Under the pieces are notes generated by a model that saw only the letters and a program-made list of their open reading frames with translations, had not been told where the DNA came from and searched no databases. From Clostridiales bacterium (lineage in GTDB: Bacteria > Bacillota > Clostridia > TANB77 > CAG-508), in NCBI GenBank assembly GCA_003534295.1, contig DPDV01000007.1, positions 1-64,000 on the forward strand: 64,000 nt of DNA, read 5' to 3'. Position numbers and translations under genes: made by a program. This document shows, in pieces, positions 46,075-55,560 of this stretch; the stretch's first letter is position 1, and each line of letters begins with the position of its first letter.

Positions 46075-46884
46075 TTATTTTTCTTCAAGCTTTTCGAAAT
46101 TTAGAGCTAAACAGAAACAAATAATAAATAAACCAATGGAAATAATACCTTCAAAATTCAAATTGAAAGAAGGAATTAACACTAAAACAGAACCAATTAT
46201 AAAACCAATAATGCAATAAAAAGTTTTGGTGTAATAATAGTCTAAAAGATATTTTATTAAATTTAAAAATACAAGCCCACCAATAATAACGCCAATTCCC
46301 AATGGAAATAAAACTGGCAAGTATAAGGTTGAAATAGAATCTAAATAAATATTATATATACCAAGTAATATTAAAATTACACTACTACTAACACCAGGAA
46401 CAACAATTCCTATGGACATTAAAAAACCACACAAAACAAGGTAGAAAAAATTTGAGTTTTCAATTGAAAGAAAATTAATATTACATTTATTTTCAATGAA
46501 AATAAGCAGAACGGCAATAGCAAAAGTTGCAATCAAATACAACATATAAGTTAAGCGAAAGCCAACATCTTTATTGGCTTTTTTGCATAAAATAGGAACT
46601 TCTCCTACTATTAATCCGATAAATGCAAATTTTGTTGGCGTTGGAAAAGTGGTAAATAGAAATTTTAGGACATTTCCTAAAGCTATAATACCAACAAAAC
46701 TGCCAGATGCAATTGGAAATAAAAATTTAAAATTATTTTTAGTGTCTTTAAAAAAATTTAAAACACTGTTTACTAGTTTTTCGTAAATACCGAATATTAC
46801 GCATAAAACTCCACTGCTTATTCCAGGAAGTATTGCGCCAGCGCCTATTAAAATACCAATACAAAAATTTAAAATGTAATTCAT
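46075..46884 (-). CDS. DUF368 membrane protein
   Basis: 269 aa with about eight helices. The twin motifs GAGAILPGISSGVLCVIFGI and GIVVPGVSSSVILILLGIY, PG(I/V)SS in each half, mark the DUF368 family, to which recently described undecaprenyl-phosphate (C55-P) translocases belong. That role is plausible here but rests on family. It is convergent with the U32 gene. Confidence 0.88.
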   Translation of the reverse strand: MNYILNFCIGILIGAGAILPGISSGVLCVIFGIYEKLVNSVLNFFKDTKNNFKFLFPIASGSFVGIIALGNVLKFLFTTFPTPTKFAFIGLIVGEVPILCKKANKDVGFRLTYMLYLIATFAIAVLLIFIENKCNINFLSIENSNFFYLVLCGFLMSIGIVVPGVSSSVILILLGIYNIYLDSISTLYLPVLFPLGIGVIIGGLVFLNLIKYLLDYYYTKTFYCIIGFIIGSVLVLIPSFNLNFEGIISIGLFIICFCLALNFEKLEEK

Positions 46885-46932
46885 AAAATACCTCTATATA
46901 AAAATATTATATAGAGGTAAAAAATATTACAA

Positions 46933-47634
46933 TTATTCTTCAATTATTTCTTGAGCTAATTTGCCTATAGCTTTTGTTTCAATTCTGGATACATAAGAAC
47001 GTGATATTCCCATCATTTGCGCTATTTCACTTTGCGTTTTTGGCTTATCACCATTTAGGCCAAATCTTAACTCTAGGATAGTTTTTTCTCTTAGTTTAAG
47101 TACTTCTTTCATTTTATTATATAATTTTTTTATTTTGAATTTTAAATCAACTTCATCTTCTATAGGCTTGCTATTACTTTCCAAAATTTCTTGAAGGGTT
47201 ATAGTATTATCATCTTTATCTTTTCCAATTGGATCTTCCAAGTATACTTCTGCACTTAATTTTTTAGTACTTCTTAAATACATTAAAATTTCATTATCAA
47301 CGCATCTAGAAACATATGTAGCAAGACGTACACCCTTAGAAGAATTGAAACTATTAATACCTTTTATTAACCCAATAGTACCAATTGAGATTAAATCATC
47401 TAATTCAATATTGGTGGAACTATATTTTTTACAAACATGAGCTACAAGTCTTAGATTTCGTTCAATTAAAATGTTTTTTGCTTCATCATTTCCTTGAGAA
47501 AGTAGTTCCAAATAATATTGTTCTTCACTAGAAGAAAGTGGCTCAGGAAATAAACTATTGTTAGAAATATAACCAACTAAAAATATAGCAGATTCTAAAA
47601 AATGTAAAAAACCATTTAGTAAAAATGCAAGCAT
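46933..47634 (-). CDS. sigK: Sporulation sigma factor SigK
   Basis: 233 aa from ATG 47634 behind TGGAGG. Sigma-70 region 2 (RNLRLVAHVCKKYSSTNIEL, DDLISIGTIGLIKGINSF) and region 4 (SEIAQMMGISRSYVSRIETK). The first 25 residues (AFLLNGFLHFLESAIFLVGY) are hydrophobic like pro-sigma-K. The gene is continuous, with no skin-type interruption. SigK directs late mother-cell transcription, so the host is a spore former. Confidence 0.93.
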   Translation of the reverse strand: MLAFLLNGFLHFLESAIFLVGYISNNSLFPEPLSSSEEQYYLELLSQGNDEAKNILIERNLRLVAHVCKKYSSTNIELDDLISIGTIGLIKGINSFNSSKGVRLATYVSRCVDNEILMYLRSTKKLSAEVYLEDPIGKDKDDNTITLQEILESNSKPIEDEVDLKFKIKKLYNKMKEVLKLREKTILELRFGLNGDKPKTQSEIAQMMGISRSYVSRIETKAIGKLAQEIIEE

Positions 47635-47830
47635 AAAAACCTCCATAAAATATTTTTTTAGACCATTTGCTAAATTATATGAACAGAAAAAAATAAAGTG
47701 CATGACTTATTAAATAAAAATAAAAAAAGTTGAGTTTATCCTTGATATTTTACGTAGTTTATTGTATTATATAATATGTAAGAAAAATGGAATAAAGGAT
47801 GAAATATAAGATATAGAAAGGGGAAAAGCT

Positions 47831-48235
47831 ATGAAAAAATTTATAGCAGTCATAACAGTTTTTATGTGCCTATTAAGTGCAACCACAGTATATGCAGCAA
47901 ATACAGAAAATGTAATAGAACCAACGAAAACAAGTGGAACTCTAGTTGAAATTAAGCAAAAAGAAATTAAAACAATGGAAGATTATGTAGAACAATATGG
48001 AAATGAAACATATGGATATGTTGCATACATACTAAACTTAGTTAGAATATATAGTATACCTTTTTGTTTTGTAGGAATAGTTATTAGTGCTATATATCGT
48101 TACGTAATAGGAATAAGAAAACTGGATGTGCAAGACAAAGGTTTTGGTGTAATGATAGGTATAGTAACAGTTTTAGTAATATGCCAAATATTACCATTGA
48201 TTTTTGCAATAGTAGTAAAAGGTTGGAGGGGTTAA
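47831..48235 (+). CDS. Exported two-helix membrane protein, unknown
   Basis: 134 aa. Signal peptide (KKFIAVITVFMCLLSATTVYA), a charged linker, and two helices (FCFVGIVISAIYRYVIGI; VMIGIVTVLVICQILPLIF). The layout recalls VirB2/TrbC-like small pilin-type proteins, without a clear match. Four bases before the next gene, so co-expressed. Start behind AAAGGGGAAA. Confidence 0.75.
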   Translation: MKKFIAVITVFMCLLSATTVYAANTENVIEPTKTSGTLVEIKQKEIKTMEDYVEQYGNETYGYVAYILNLVRIYSIPFCFVGIVISAIYRYVIGIRKLDVQDKGFGVMIGIVTVLVICQILPLIFAIVVKGWRG

Positions 48236-48239
48236 ACAA

Positions 48240-50666
48240 ATGAAGGTATTGTTTGCAGTTGGCAATGAAAAAATATCAGAAGCGATTATAAAAGAATATC
48301 AAAAGAATTATTCAGAAGAAATAATAAGCAAAAATGTATATTATTTTAATGCAATACAGAAGGAATTACAAAAAGATAAGTCATATGATAGAATAATTAT
48401 AAGTGAAGATTTAGAAGCATTTTCAAACAATAATTATGACGAGATTGATAGATTTATAAGAGGCAAGTTAGACAACATATCAGCAGAAGCAACAAGCAAT
48501 TCGGGAGCAGACATACCAATAATACTTATATGCAATGACAGAAGGGCTAAATCAGAAATTTTCTTAAATGAAATATTAAAAAGCAAAATCTATAATGCGT
48601 TATTAGGACAAGATAGAAACGTATCAAAAATTTGTGAATTAGTCTACAAACCTAGAAATCAAAAAGAAGCAATAGCATATTATCAAGTGAGAACAGAAGA
48701 TTCAGAAGCTATGTTTAGCAGAGAAGAAGACGTAAGCGAGACAGAAATTCAAAATATCATTAATCACTATAAAAAGTTAGGCAAAAATGAAGAAAAATAT
48801 ATTGAAAGCTTTAATAGTATTGCAACTCAATATACAGATGCACAATTAAGATTAATTGCACAATTTTTACCATTAAATGTTAAAGCTGTACTTGAGGCTA
48901 GATGTGAAAAATATCAAAAAATTGTAAGCTATGGTTCTAGCAGAAGCTCAGATGGAAAAAATAAAAAAACTCAAACAGCATATGAACCACCAAGTGTTAA
49001 AGTTAAAAAGATAAAATCTAATATTAATGATAAAGAAGAAAATAAAAAAATAAAACTGATAGAAGAACAGTTAAAAAAGAATAAATTAACCAAACCAGTA
49101 ATTATACCAGAAGAAGTAAATGTATCAAATGTAAAAAAAGTTAAAACCAAACCAATAGAAGTGCAAGAAAAATTGAAAAAAGATCAACTAGATGAAAAAG
49201 AAAAAACTAGTATAACTGAAGAGATAAAAACAGCGAAAGATATGAAAAAAGAAATAGAAGAAACACCACTAAGAAAAAGAGGAAGACCTAAAAAGGAAAC
49301 TATTGCAGACAACAGTGAAGTAGAACCTCAAATAAAGAAAAAAAGAGGAAGGCCTAGAAAGGAACAGTCAGAAATAGATAACAGTGATATACGAGATGAT
49401 TCTGAGCCAAAGGATATTGTTAATTTGTTTGATATGGATGAAGAAAAAGAAGATGATATTTTGCCAGGCCTTGAGGACCTAGAAGAAACAACATTGCCGG
49501 GGTTAGATGATAAACTTCCTGAATCTGAAGAAATTGAAGAAAATGATAATATATTGCCAGGCCTTGAAGAGAGCAACGAAAAAGGAAGTTCATTGTCAGA
49601 ATCAGACGAAGAACAGCAAAATATACTACCAGGATTTGAGGATTTTAGTAAAATGTCAGACGAAGATGATACAGTGCCTAAGTTTGAAAGTTTAGATAGG
49701 AATGAATACACAAATAAGGTTGCAAGCGAACAAGAGCAAAAAATAGAACCAATTAAAAATGTAGATATCGATATGAATTTGTCTAGCTTACTCACAAAAG
49801 ATAAGAAAATAGTGGCTTTTGTAGGAACTTCAAAAAATGGGACATCCTTTATAGTTAATAATATAGCACAATTATTATCAGAAAAAGGCATAAAAACAGC
49901 AATACTTGATTTGACAAAAAATAAAAATGCATATTATGTATATACGGACAATCAAGAAGAATTAAGACAAACAGCAATTTCTTCTATACCAAACTTAATT
50001 AATGGAATAGTAGAAGGAATTGTGGTAAACAAGAATTTAAGCGTATTTACTACTTTACCAAATGAAAATGATGTAATAAATAATTATTCTGAGATACTGG
50101 AAACTTTAATTAAAAATTATTCATTAATATTATTGGACTGTGATTTTGAAACAAATTTTGGATATTTTAAAGAAGCACAAGAAATTTATTTGGTGCAAAG
50201 CTTTGATGTCTTAACAATTCAACCATTAACAGCATTTTTAAGGGATTTGAAAGCAAAAAGTATTTTAAATCCAGAAAAATTAAGAATAATTTTAAACAAA
50301 TCTTTAAGAGTAAGAAATGTGACTGACAAACTGATAATAGGTGGAATATCAGTATATAATGACCCTGCTATGTCATATATGACAGAATTATTCAATAAGG
50401 ACTTAATTAAATATTGTTCTATACCGTTTGAAGAACAGACATATTCAAGATATCTTGAAGGATTAGTAGAATGTAAAATTTCCTTAAAAGGATATTCTAA
50501 AAAATTCTTAATGTATCTGTCAAAATTAGGAAATATGGTTTATCCACTAATTAATAGTATGCCTCAAAAATCAATGAGCAATTATAATAATATATATAAA
50601 AATAGTGAATCAAAATTTACAAATCAAATGAATGAAACATTAAATAAAATGAAAAATAAGTATTAA
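48240..50666 (+). CDS. Large protein with AT-hook motifs and deviant MinD-like ATPase domain
   Basis: 808 aa. The N-terminal 150 residues look like a CpaE-type pseudo-receiver. The middle is highly charged and has two AT-hook cores (KRGRPKKE near 344, KRGRPRKE near 367). Then an acidic stretch with five (I/L)LPG(L/F)E-like repeats (about 405-485). The C-terminal domain (from 524) is MinD/ParA-like: KIVAFVGTSKNGTSFIVNNI and LILLDCDFE. The P-loop has Lys in the first position but lacks the second Lys of GKT. May be a scaffold or localisation protein for an envelope machine. Not a recognised family. Confidence 0.75.
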   Translation: MKVLFAVGNEKISEAIIKEYQKNYSEEIISKNVYYFNAIQKELQKDKSYDRIIISEDLEAFSNNNYDEIDRFIRGKLDNISAEATSNSGADIPIILICNDRRAKSEIFLNEILKSKIYNALLGQDRNVSKICELVYKPRNQKEAIAYYQVRTEDSEAMFSREEDVSETEIQNIINHYKKLGKNEEKYIESFNSIATQYTDAQLRLIAQFLPLNVKAVLEARCEKYQKIVSYGSSRSSDGKNKKTQTAYEPPSVKVKKIKSNINDKEENKKIKLIEEQLKKNKLTKPVIIPEEVNVSNVKKVKTKPIEVQEKLKKDQLDEKEKTSITEEIKTAKDMKKEIEETPLRKRGRPKKETIADNSEVEPQIKKKRGRPRKEQSEIDNSDIRDDSEPKDIVNLFDMDEEKEDDILPGLEDLEETTLPGLDDKLPESEEIEENDNILPGLEESNEKGSSLSESDEEQQNILPGFEDFSKMSDEDDTVPKFESLDRNEYTNKVASEQEQKIEPIKNVDIDMNLSSLLTKDKKIVAFVGTSKNGTSFIVNNIAQLLSEKGIKTAILDLTKNKNAYYVYTDNQEELRQTAISSIPNLINGIVEGIVVNKNLSVFTTLPNENDVINNYSEILETLIKNYSLILLDCDFETNFGYFKEAQEIYLVQSFDVLTIQPLTAFLRDLKAKSILNPEKLRIILNKSLRVRNVTDKLIIGGISVYNDPAMSYMTELFNKDLIKYCSIPFEEQTYSRYLEGLVECKISLKGYSKKFLMYLSKLGNMVYPLINSMPQKSMSNYNNIYKNSESKFTNQMNETLNKMKNKY

Positions 50667-50696
50667 CAGTATAGTAAATTTAAAGAGGTGAGTTTT

Positions 50697-51791
50697 TTGA
50701 CATTAGCAATAATACTACTGCTTGTAATAATAATAGTAATTTTAATGATATACAATGTATCTATACATAAAAAAATAGAAAGTTTTTCCAACCTTAATCA
50801 AAAAGTAACAAGTTTAAATGTACTTCAAGATTTGCTTGATACAATTAGTGAATACACAACTACTAAGGAAAAATTTGCAAAAATTAATAATATTCTGATA
50901 GAAAAGTATGGCATAAAATATTCAACAATAGTTGTTTATGATGGAGTTGAGTATGTTGTAAAAGCATCTAATGTTGATGAAAAACATTGGGATACATTAA
51001 GCAAATTACAAACAGAGCCGATATTTAAAGATAGTATACAGACAGCTACACCAAAATATTTAACAGTAGAAAGAGAAGGCGAAAAATTGCCATATCAAAA
51101 AAGTGAATTTGCAAGGGCAAAAGCTGCAATATTTTTCCCCTTATATATAGATAATGTATATATAGGATATTGGATAATAGAAGGAACACAACCACATGAG
51201 TTTGATAATTTGGATGTTACAATTTTAGAGGTAGTAAAAAATAATATAGTGTCAGTTGTGAAAACAGTAACAACTCAACAGATATTAGAAAATATAGTAA
51301 GAGAAGACAAATTTAGTGGATTAAAATCAGTTGAATATTTATATGGCGACGGTAGAAAAATAATAGATAAATATACAATTTCGGCAGTATGCTTATTTAA
51401 AATAATTAATATAGAAGAAATTAATAATAATATAAACAGAGAAACAGGAAATAATGTTATTACACAGGTTTCGCAAACAATAAAGGACAAACTTCAATCG
51501 GAATATATATTTGTTAGATACATGGGACCAAAATTTGCAATAATTTTTTCAGGAATAGATCCACAATCAGCAGAGGAAATTTTAAAGGAAATAAAGGAAT
51601 CTGTAGAAGAACTAAAAATTTCGCCAGTAGAAAATAATGAAAATCAAGATTACGGTATATATGCAAGAGCAAAGTTAAATTTTGCAGTAGCGGCATACTA
51701 TAAGGGAACAGCTTTAGAAGAAGTTATGAGAAGATTAGAAGAATATTTAGACAATGCAGATAAAGAGGAAAATAGTATAAATTTTTTATAG
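50697..51791 (+). CDS. Membrane GAF plus degenerate GGDEF protein
   Basis: 364 aa from TTG 50697; AAAGAGGTG precedes it and would overlap the GTG at 50688. One N-terminal helix (AIILLLVIIIVILMIYNV), a GAF-like region (YGIKYSTIVVYDG ... FFPLYIDNVYIGYWII), and a C-terminal diguanylate-cyclase-like fold. Its GGDEF loop reads YMGPKFAI, so it cannot make c-di-GMP in the usual way. Perhaps a sensor. It follows the AT-hook gene by 30 bases. Confidence 0.72.
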   Translation: MTLAIILLLVIIIVILMIYNVSIHKKIESFSNLNQKVTSLNVLQDLLDTISEYTTTKEKFAKINNILIEKYGIKYSTIVVYDGVEYVVKASNVDEKHWDTLSKLQTEPIFKDSIQTATPKYLTVEREGEKLPYQKSEFARAKAAIFFPLYIDNVYIGYWIIEGTQPHEFDNLDVTILEVVKNNIVSVVKTVTTQQILENIVREDKFSGLKSVEYLYGDGRKIIDKYTISAVCLFKIINIEEINNNINRETGNNVITQVSQTIKDKLQSEYIFVRYMGPKFAIIFSGIDPQSAEEILKEIKESVEELKISPVENNENQDYGIYARAKLNFAVAAYYKGTALEEVMRRLEEYLDNADKEENSINFL

Positions 51792-51805
51792 GAGGTAATT
51801 GATAT

Positions 51806-52060
51806 ATGTCTATGGATGAAACAATGAGTTTTGAAGTAGAAAGAGAGAAGAATGTTAAAACAAAAGAAATACTTACAAAAGTATATCAAGCATTAGAAGA
51901 AAAGGGGTATAATCCAATAAATCAGATTGTGGGATATATATTATCAGGAGATCCTACATATATAACAAGCCATAATAATGCTAGAAATTTGATAAGACAG
52001 TTAGAAAGAGATGAACTATTGGAAAAAATGGTAAGAAATTATATAGGATTAGGCGAATAA
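51806..52060 (+). CDS. ireB: IreB family regulatory protein (DUF965)
   Basis: 84 aa. TKVYQALEEKGYNPINQIVG and LSGDPTYITSHNNARNLIRQ are the family core. IreB is phosphorylated by the Ser/Thr kinase IreK in Enterococcus and affects cephalosporin tolerance. Starts behind ATAGGAGG; ruvX follows after one base. Confidence 0.95.
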   Translation: MSMDETMSFEVEREKNVKTKEILTKVYQALEEKGYNPINQIVGYILSGDPTYITSHNNARNLIRQLERDELLEKMVRNYIGLGE

Positions 52061-52061
52061 T

Positions 52062-52478
52062 ATGCGAAAACTTGGAATTGATTATGGTGATAGCAGAGTT
52101 GGAATAGCTATAAGTGATGAACTAGGAATAACTGCTCAAGGACTATGTACAATAAGTCATAATGGAAATGATAAAATAGTTCTAAAAAAATTAGAAGAAA
52201 TATTAGACAATTATCAAGTAGACACAATTATAATAGGAATTCCTATAAATATGGATGGTACAGAAGGTTTTAGAGTAGAAGTAACAAAGAAATTTATACA
52301 TAAATTAAAATGTAAATTTAATAAAATAAAAATAGAAGAAATAGATGAACGTTTAACAACAGTTGCAGCACATAAAACAATGAATTATTTAGGAATAAAA
52401 AAGGAAAATAAAAAAAATATTGTAGATACAATATCTGCAGTATACATTTTAGAAACATATATGAATAAGCCTAAGTAA
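52062..52478 (+). CDS. ruvX: Holliday-junction resolvase-like RuvX (YqgF)
   Basis: 138 aa. RNase H fold with GIDYGDSRVGIAISD, IIIGIPINMDGTEG and IEEIDERLTTVAA holding the acidic residues. Acts in 16S rRNA 5' processing or recombination. The usual partner of IreB and DUF1292 genes. Confidence 0.95.
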   Translation: MRKLGIDYGDSRVGIAISDELGITAQGLCTISHNGNDKIVLKKLEEILDNYQVDTIIIGIPINMDGTEGFRVEVTKKFIHKLKCKFNKIKIEEIDERLTTVAAHKTMNYLGIKKENKKNIVDTISAVYILETYMNKPK

Positions 52479-52558
52479 AGAGAGCATAATAGTGATTAAG
52501 TTATTAAAGTTGTAGAAATACAAATAATATAAATAATTATAATTGAAAGGAGAAAAAA

Positions 52559-52882
52559 ATGAGTGAAGATTTAAACAATGAAATCCCAGAGAACATAGAG
52601 GGAGAAGAAGTTGACAATATAGTAATACTTAATGATGAAGAAGGAAACGAAGTACAATTTGAATTTTTAGACTTAATTGAATATAATGAAGAAGAATATG
52701 TAATATTATTACCAGTGGAAGATGAAATATCTGAAGAACCAGGAGAAGTAGTAATATTGAAAGTTGAAAGTACATCAGAGGACGAAGAATCTTATGTAAG
52801 TGTAGAAGATGAAGAAGTACTAAATAATGTATTTGAGATATTCAAAGAAAAATTCAAAGATGAATTTAATTTTACAGATTAG
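52559..52882 (+). CDS. DUF1292 protein (YrzB-like)
   Basis: 107 aa, strongly acidic. NDEEGNEVQFEFLDLIEYNE and YVILLPVEDE give the family core. Function unknown but nearly always downstream of ruvX. Starts behind AAAGGAG. A short stem with T-run follows the stop (near 52895-52925). Confidence 0.9.
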   Translation: MSEDLNNEIPENIEGEEVDNIVILNDEEGNEVQFEFLDLIEYNEEEYVILLPVEDEISEEPGEVVILKVESTSEDEESYVSVEDEEVLNNVFEIFKEKFKDEFNFTD

Positions 52883-53001
52883 TAAATTTTAAAAAAGGTA
52901 TAATGGTAAGACATTATACTTTTTTTCTTGTATAGCGTATATTTTGTGCTTGCAACTTAATTTAATTATGTGGTACAATAATAAAGAAGGAGTTGATACA
53001 A

Positions 53002-53475
53002 ATGAGAAATTTTACAACATGGTTAATTGTCATTTTTGGTTTTATGTTTTGGGGATTTAGAGTAGCAGGAGCATTTGCCGCTGGAACAGGTATGGATTTT
53101 ATGATAAAACCAATGGACTTGGCAATAGAAATACCAGTATTGTTTATAAGTTTTACGTGCATTTGTTTTATAATAAAAAGAAAAATTTTAGCAGCAATAA
53201 TTTATCTTGTAACACATGGATTTTATTATGGAGTATTTTTATATCAAAATATTAATACAATATTATATGGACAAGTAACAGAAGAAAATTATATTTCTAT
53301 TTTCTTTTCATTCATAGGAATATTGCTACCAATTTTGGCATTATTGGACTTAGTATTAGATAAATCAAGAACTATGAGACCAAAGGATAAGAAAACAGAT
53401 TGGTATTATGGAAATGAAAAATATGATAGGAAAATGGACGAAAGAGCAGACAAAAATAATTACCGTACATTATAA
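53002..53475 (+). CDS. Four-helix membrane protein, unknown
   Basis: 157 aa from ATG 53002 behind AAGGAG. Four hydrophobic segments (TWLIVIFGFMFWGFRVAG; IPVLFISFTCICFII; ILAAIIYLVTHGFYYGVFLY; IFFSFIGILLPILALLDLVL) and a charged tail. No family recognised. After it, 53500-53640 holds a short reading remnant (NKERYKAGLLKYKEKM) without a start, which may be the end of a lost gene. Confidence 0.75.
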   Translation: MRNFTTWLIVIFGFMFWGFRVAGAFAAGTGMDFMIKPMDLAIEIPVLFISFTCICFIIKRKILAAIIYLVTHGFYYGVFLYQNINTILYGQVTEENYISIFFSFIGILLPILALLDLVLDKSRTMRPKDKKTDWYYGNEKYDRKMDERADKNNYRTL

Positions 53476-53743
53476 AGAAAATATATAGATAGAGAATTAC
53501 TAGATAAAGGTAAATATTTGCAATGAAGAATTTGAAGAAAATAAAGAAAGATATAAAGCAGGATTATTAAAATACAAAGAAAAGATGATTGTTTTGAAAA
53601 ATAAAAAGGAAATAAAAACATATTTAAGAGAAACAATATAAAGTAGTTATATACAAAACGTTTAAAAAATTTCCAATAAAAAATCAAATAAAAAAAATAA
53701 AAATAAGTATACTAATAATATAAAACAAAAAGGAGGTTTTTTT

Positions 53744-53908
53744 ATGGAAGATAAACAAAAAATAAATTGTACAGTAGAAAGTTGTGTATATAATAATTTG
53801 AATAATCACAAATGCACTTTAAAAGAAATACAAGTTACACCAATAGCAGGTTGCAATACAAAAGAACCAGATGAATCAATGTGCAGTAGTTATAAATTTG
53901 AAAAGTAA
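53744..53908 (+). CDS. DUF1540 Cys-rich small protein
   Basis: 54 aa. KINCTVESCVYNNLNNHKCT then AGCNTKE and MCSSYKF give the C-x4-C-x9-C-x12-C-x9-C spacing of DUF1540, a probable metal-binding domain common in Clostridia, sometimes linked to spores. Too short for routine gene finders. Starts behind AAAGGAGG. Confidence 0.85.
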   Translation: MEDKQKINCTVESCVYNNLNNHKCTLKEIQVTPIAGCNTKEPDESMCSSYKFEK

Positions 53909-53997
53909 AAAAGGCATAAAGACTTGAAAAATGTTTGGAGATAGAATATAATGTTACTACAAAGTGATTCTTTGAATAATTTTGGAGGTAAAAAGTT

Positions 53998-55422
53998 ATG
54001 GGTCGTGGTAAGCTGCAGAAGCGGCCTTGCGCTGACATTATGTCAACAAGTTCGGCTGTGACTGGTTCATGTAACTGGGTAGTTGTAAAACTGCCAAATG
54101 ATTCCACAATCAGATTCATAGTTGACTGTGGACTTTTTCTTGAAAAAGAATGTGAAAATTACAACGAAAATTTTCCATTCGACCCGCGAAAAGTGGATTT
54201 TGCGTTGTTAACGCATATTCACAATGACCATTGTGGAAGATTACCGCTATTGGTCAGAAAAGGATTTGAAGGAACTATATACGCTTCAAATGAAACCTGT
54301 ATTTTTGCTCCTTTGGCCTTGAATGATTCATTAAAAGTGTTGAAGGACACAGCAAAGAGAAAGCATACAAAGGAACTGTATGCAGAGAGGGATGTTCAAA
54401 ACACAATTGGTCAGTGTTCTGCGATAGAATACAATACAACCATATGTGTTAATGAACACATAAAAGTGACGGGATTTAAAAATGGTCACTTGGTTGGTGC
54501 AATGATGTTTCTGGTACAGATTTGTTATCCGGGATGCGATAACATAAATCTGCTCTTCACAGGGGATTACAACTCGAAAAATTTGTTTTTTGAGGTTCCA
54601 GACTTGCCCCAATGGGTTCTTGAATTACCTGTAACGGTAATTCAAGAAAGCACATATGGCAACATGGAATCATCAGAGATGATTCCGGTGTTTGGCACTA
54701 ATATTGCCCAAAGCACAAGAAATGGGGAGACGGTAATTATACCTGTATTCTCATTGGGAAGAAGTCAGGAAATCCTGTATTTCTTGAAGAGAATGCAAGA
54801 AAATAATGAATTGGAAAGAGAAGTTCCAATATTCTTCGATGGAAAACTTGCCCAAAATTATTCTTCTCTCTACAAGAAAAAGGAATTGGGATTAAAAGCA
54901 GAAATGCTAGATTTCCTTCCTGAGAACCTTATCATGGTTAATAAGGAAAATAGGGAAAGAATAATTAAGGAACCATCCCAAAAGATTGTTATTACAACAT
55001 CTGGGATGGGAACCCATGGACCTGCTCCCATGTATATCCAGGAATATGTGTCTAGAGACAATGCTTTGATACATTTTACCGGTTATACGGCAGAAGGAAC
55101 TTTAGGAAGAATCCTTCAGGAGACACCAACTGGTAAAATGGTGCTAGTAAACTCATTGGCACGCAGAAAGCAAGCTAGAGTTGTGTCTACAAAGGAATTC
55201 TCTGCCCACGCAAAGGCAGATGAAATGTGTGATTTTTTGAAAAAATTCAAAAAACTGCAAATGGTTCTCGTAACTCATGGAGAACCAAAAACTAAAGAAA
55301 GCTTTGCCGATAGAATATTGGCGGAAGTTAGGCCAAAGTCGGTAGGCATTCTCAATAGAGAATATCTACACAGAATAGATGAATTCGGATTTAGAAAGAC
55401 GATGTCAACTAAATTCGAGTAA
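53998..55422 (+). CDS. Beta-CASP metallo-beta-lactamase RNase-like protein
   Basis: 474 aa. MBL motif HIHNDHCGRLP (HxHxDH), then KNGHLVGAMMFLV and FTGDYNSKN. The beta-CASP part includes PVFSLGRSQEILYFL, TTSGMGTHGPA and EFSAHAKADE. CPSF/RNase J-like proteins of this type cleave RNA. Codons and GC are visibly richer than in neighbours (for example AAGCTGCAGAAGCGGCC at the start), suggesting recent transfer. Own ribosome site (TTGGAGG) and own terminator. Confidence 0.9.
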   Translation: MGRGKLQKRPCADIMSTSSAVTGSCNWVVVKLPNDSTIRFIVDCGLFLEKECENYNENFPFDPRKVDFALLTHIHNDHCGRLPLLVRKGFEGTIYASNETCIFAPLALNDSLKVLKDTAKRKHTKELYAERDVQNTIGQCSAIEYNTTICVNEHIKVTGFKNGHLVGAMMFLVQICYPGCDNINLLFTGDYNSKNLFFEVPDLPQWVLELPVTVIQESTYGNMESSEMIPVFGTNIAQSTRNGETVIIPVFSLGRSQEILYFLKRMQENNELEREVPIFFDGKLAQNYSSLYKKKELGLKAEMLDFLPENLIMVNKENRERIIKEPSQKIVITTSGMGTHGPAPMYIQEYVSRDNALIHFTGYTAEGTLGRILQETPTGKMVLVNSLARRKQARVVSTKEFSAHAKADEMCDFLKKFKKLQMVLVTHGEPKTKESFADRILAEVRPKSVGILNREYLHRIDEFGFRKTMSTKFE

Positions 55423-55427
55423 AAAAA

Positions 55428-55465
55428 GCCCCCAAATGTTAGAACAGATTTTAACATTTGGGGGC
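55428..55465 (+). terminator. Terminator after beta-CASP gene
   Basis: Perfect 14-bp stem GCCCCCAAATGTTA / TAACATTTGGGGGC with 10-base loop; A-run before it. No T-run follows, so it may act with partner strand or be an element end. Confidence 0.65.
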
Positions 55466-55560
55466 ACATCTCACTATTGAAGGTGAAAATTTTATTAAGT
55501 ATTGAATATAAAATTTAAAAGATATATAATGTTAAAAAATAAATTTGAGGAGGAATATGT

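Noticed and set aside
46933..47634. Checked sigK for a skin-type interruption
   Set aside because: The gene reads through both sigma domains without a break.
49328..49891. Long open frame opposite the AT-hook gene
   Set aside because: Ser/Leu-rich shadow of the acidic repeats on the other strand; no ribosome binding site.
53500..53640. Short plus-strand reading piece NKERYKAGLLKYKEKM
   Set aside because: No start, no ribosome site and no recognisable family; too little to annotate as a gene.
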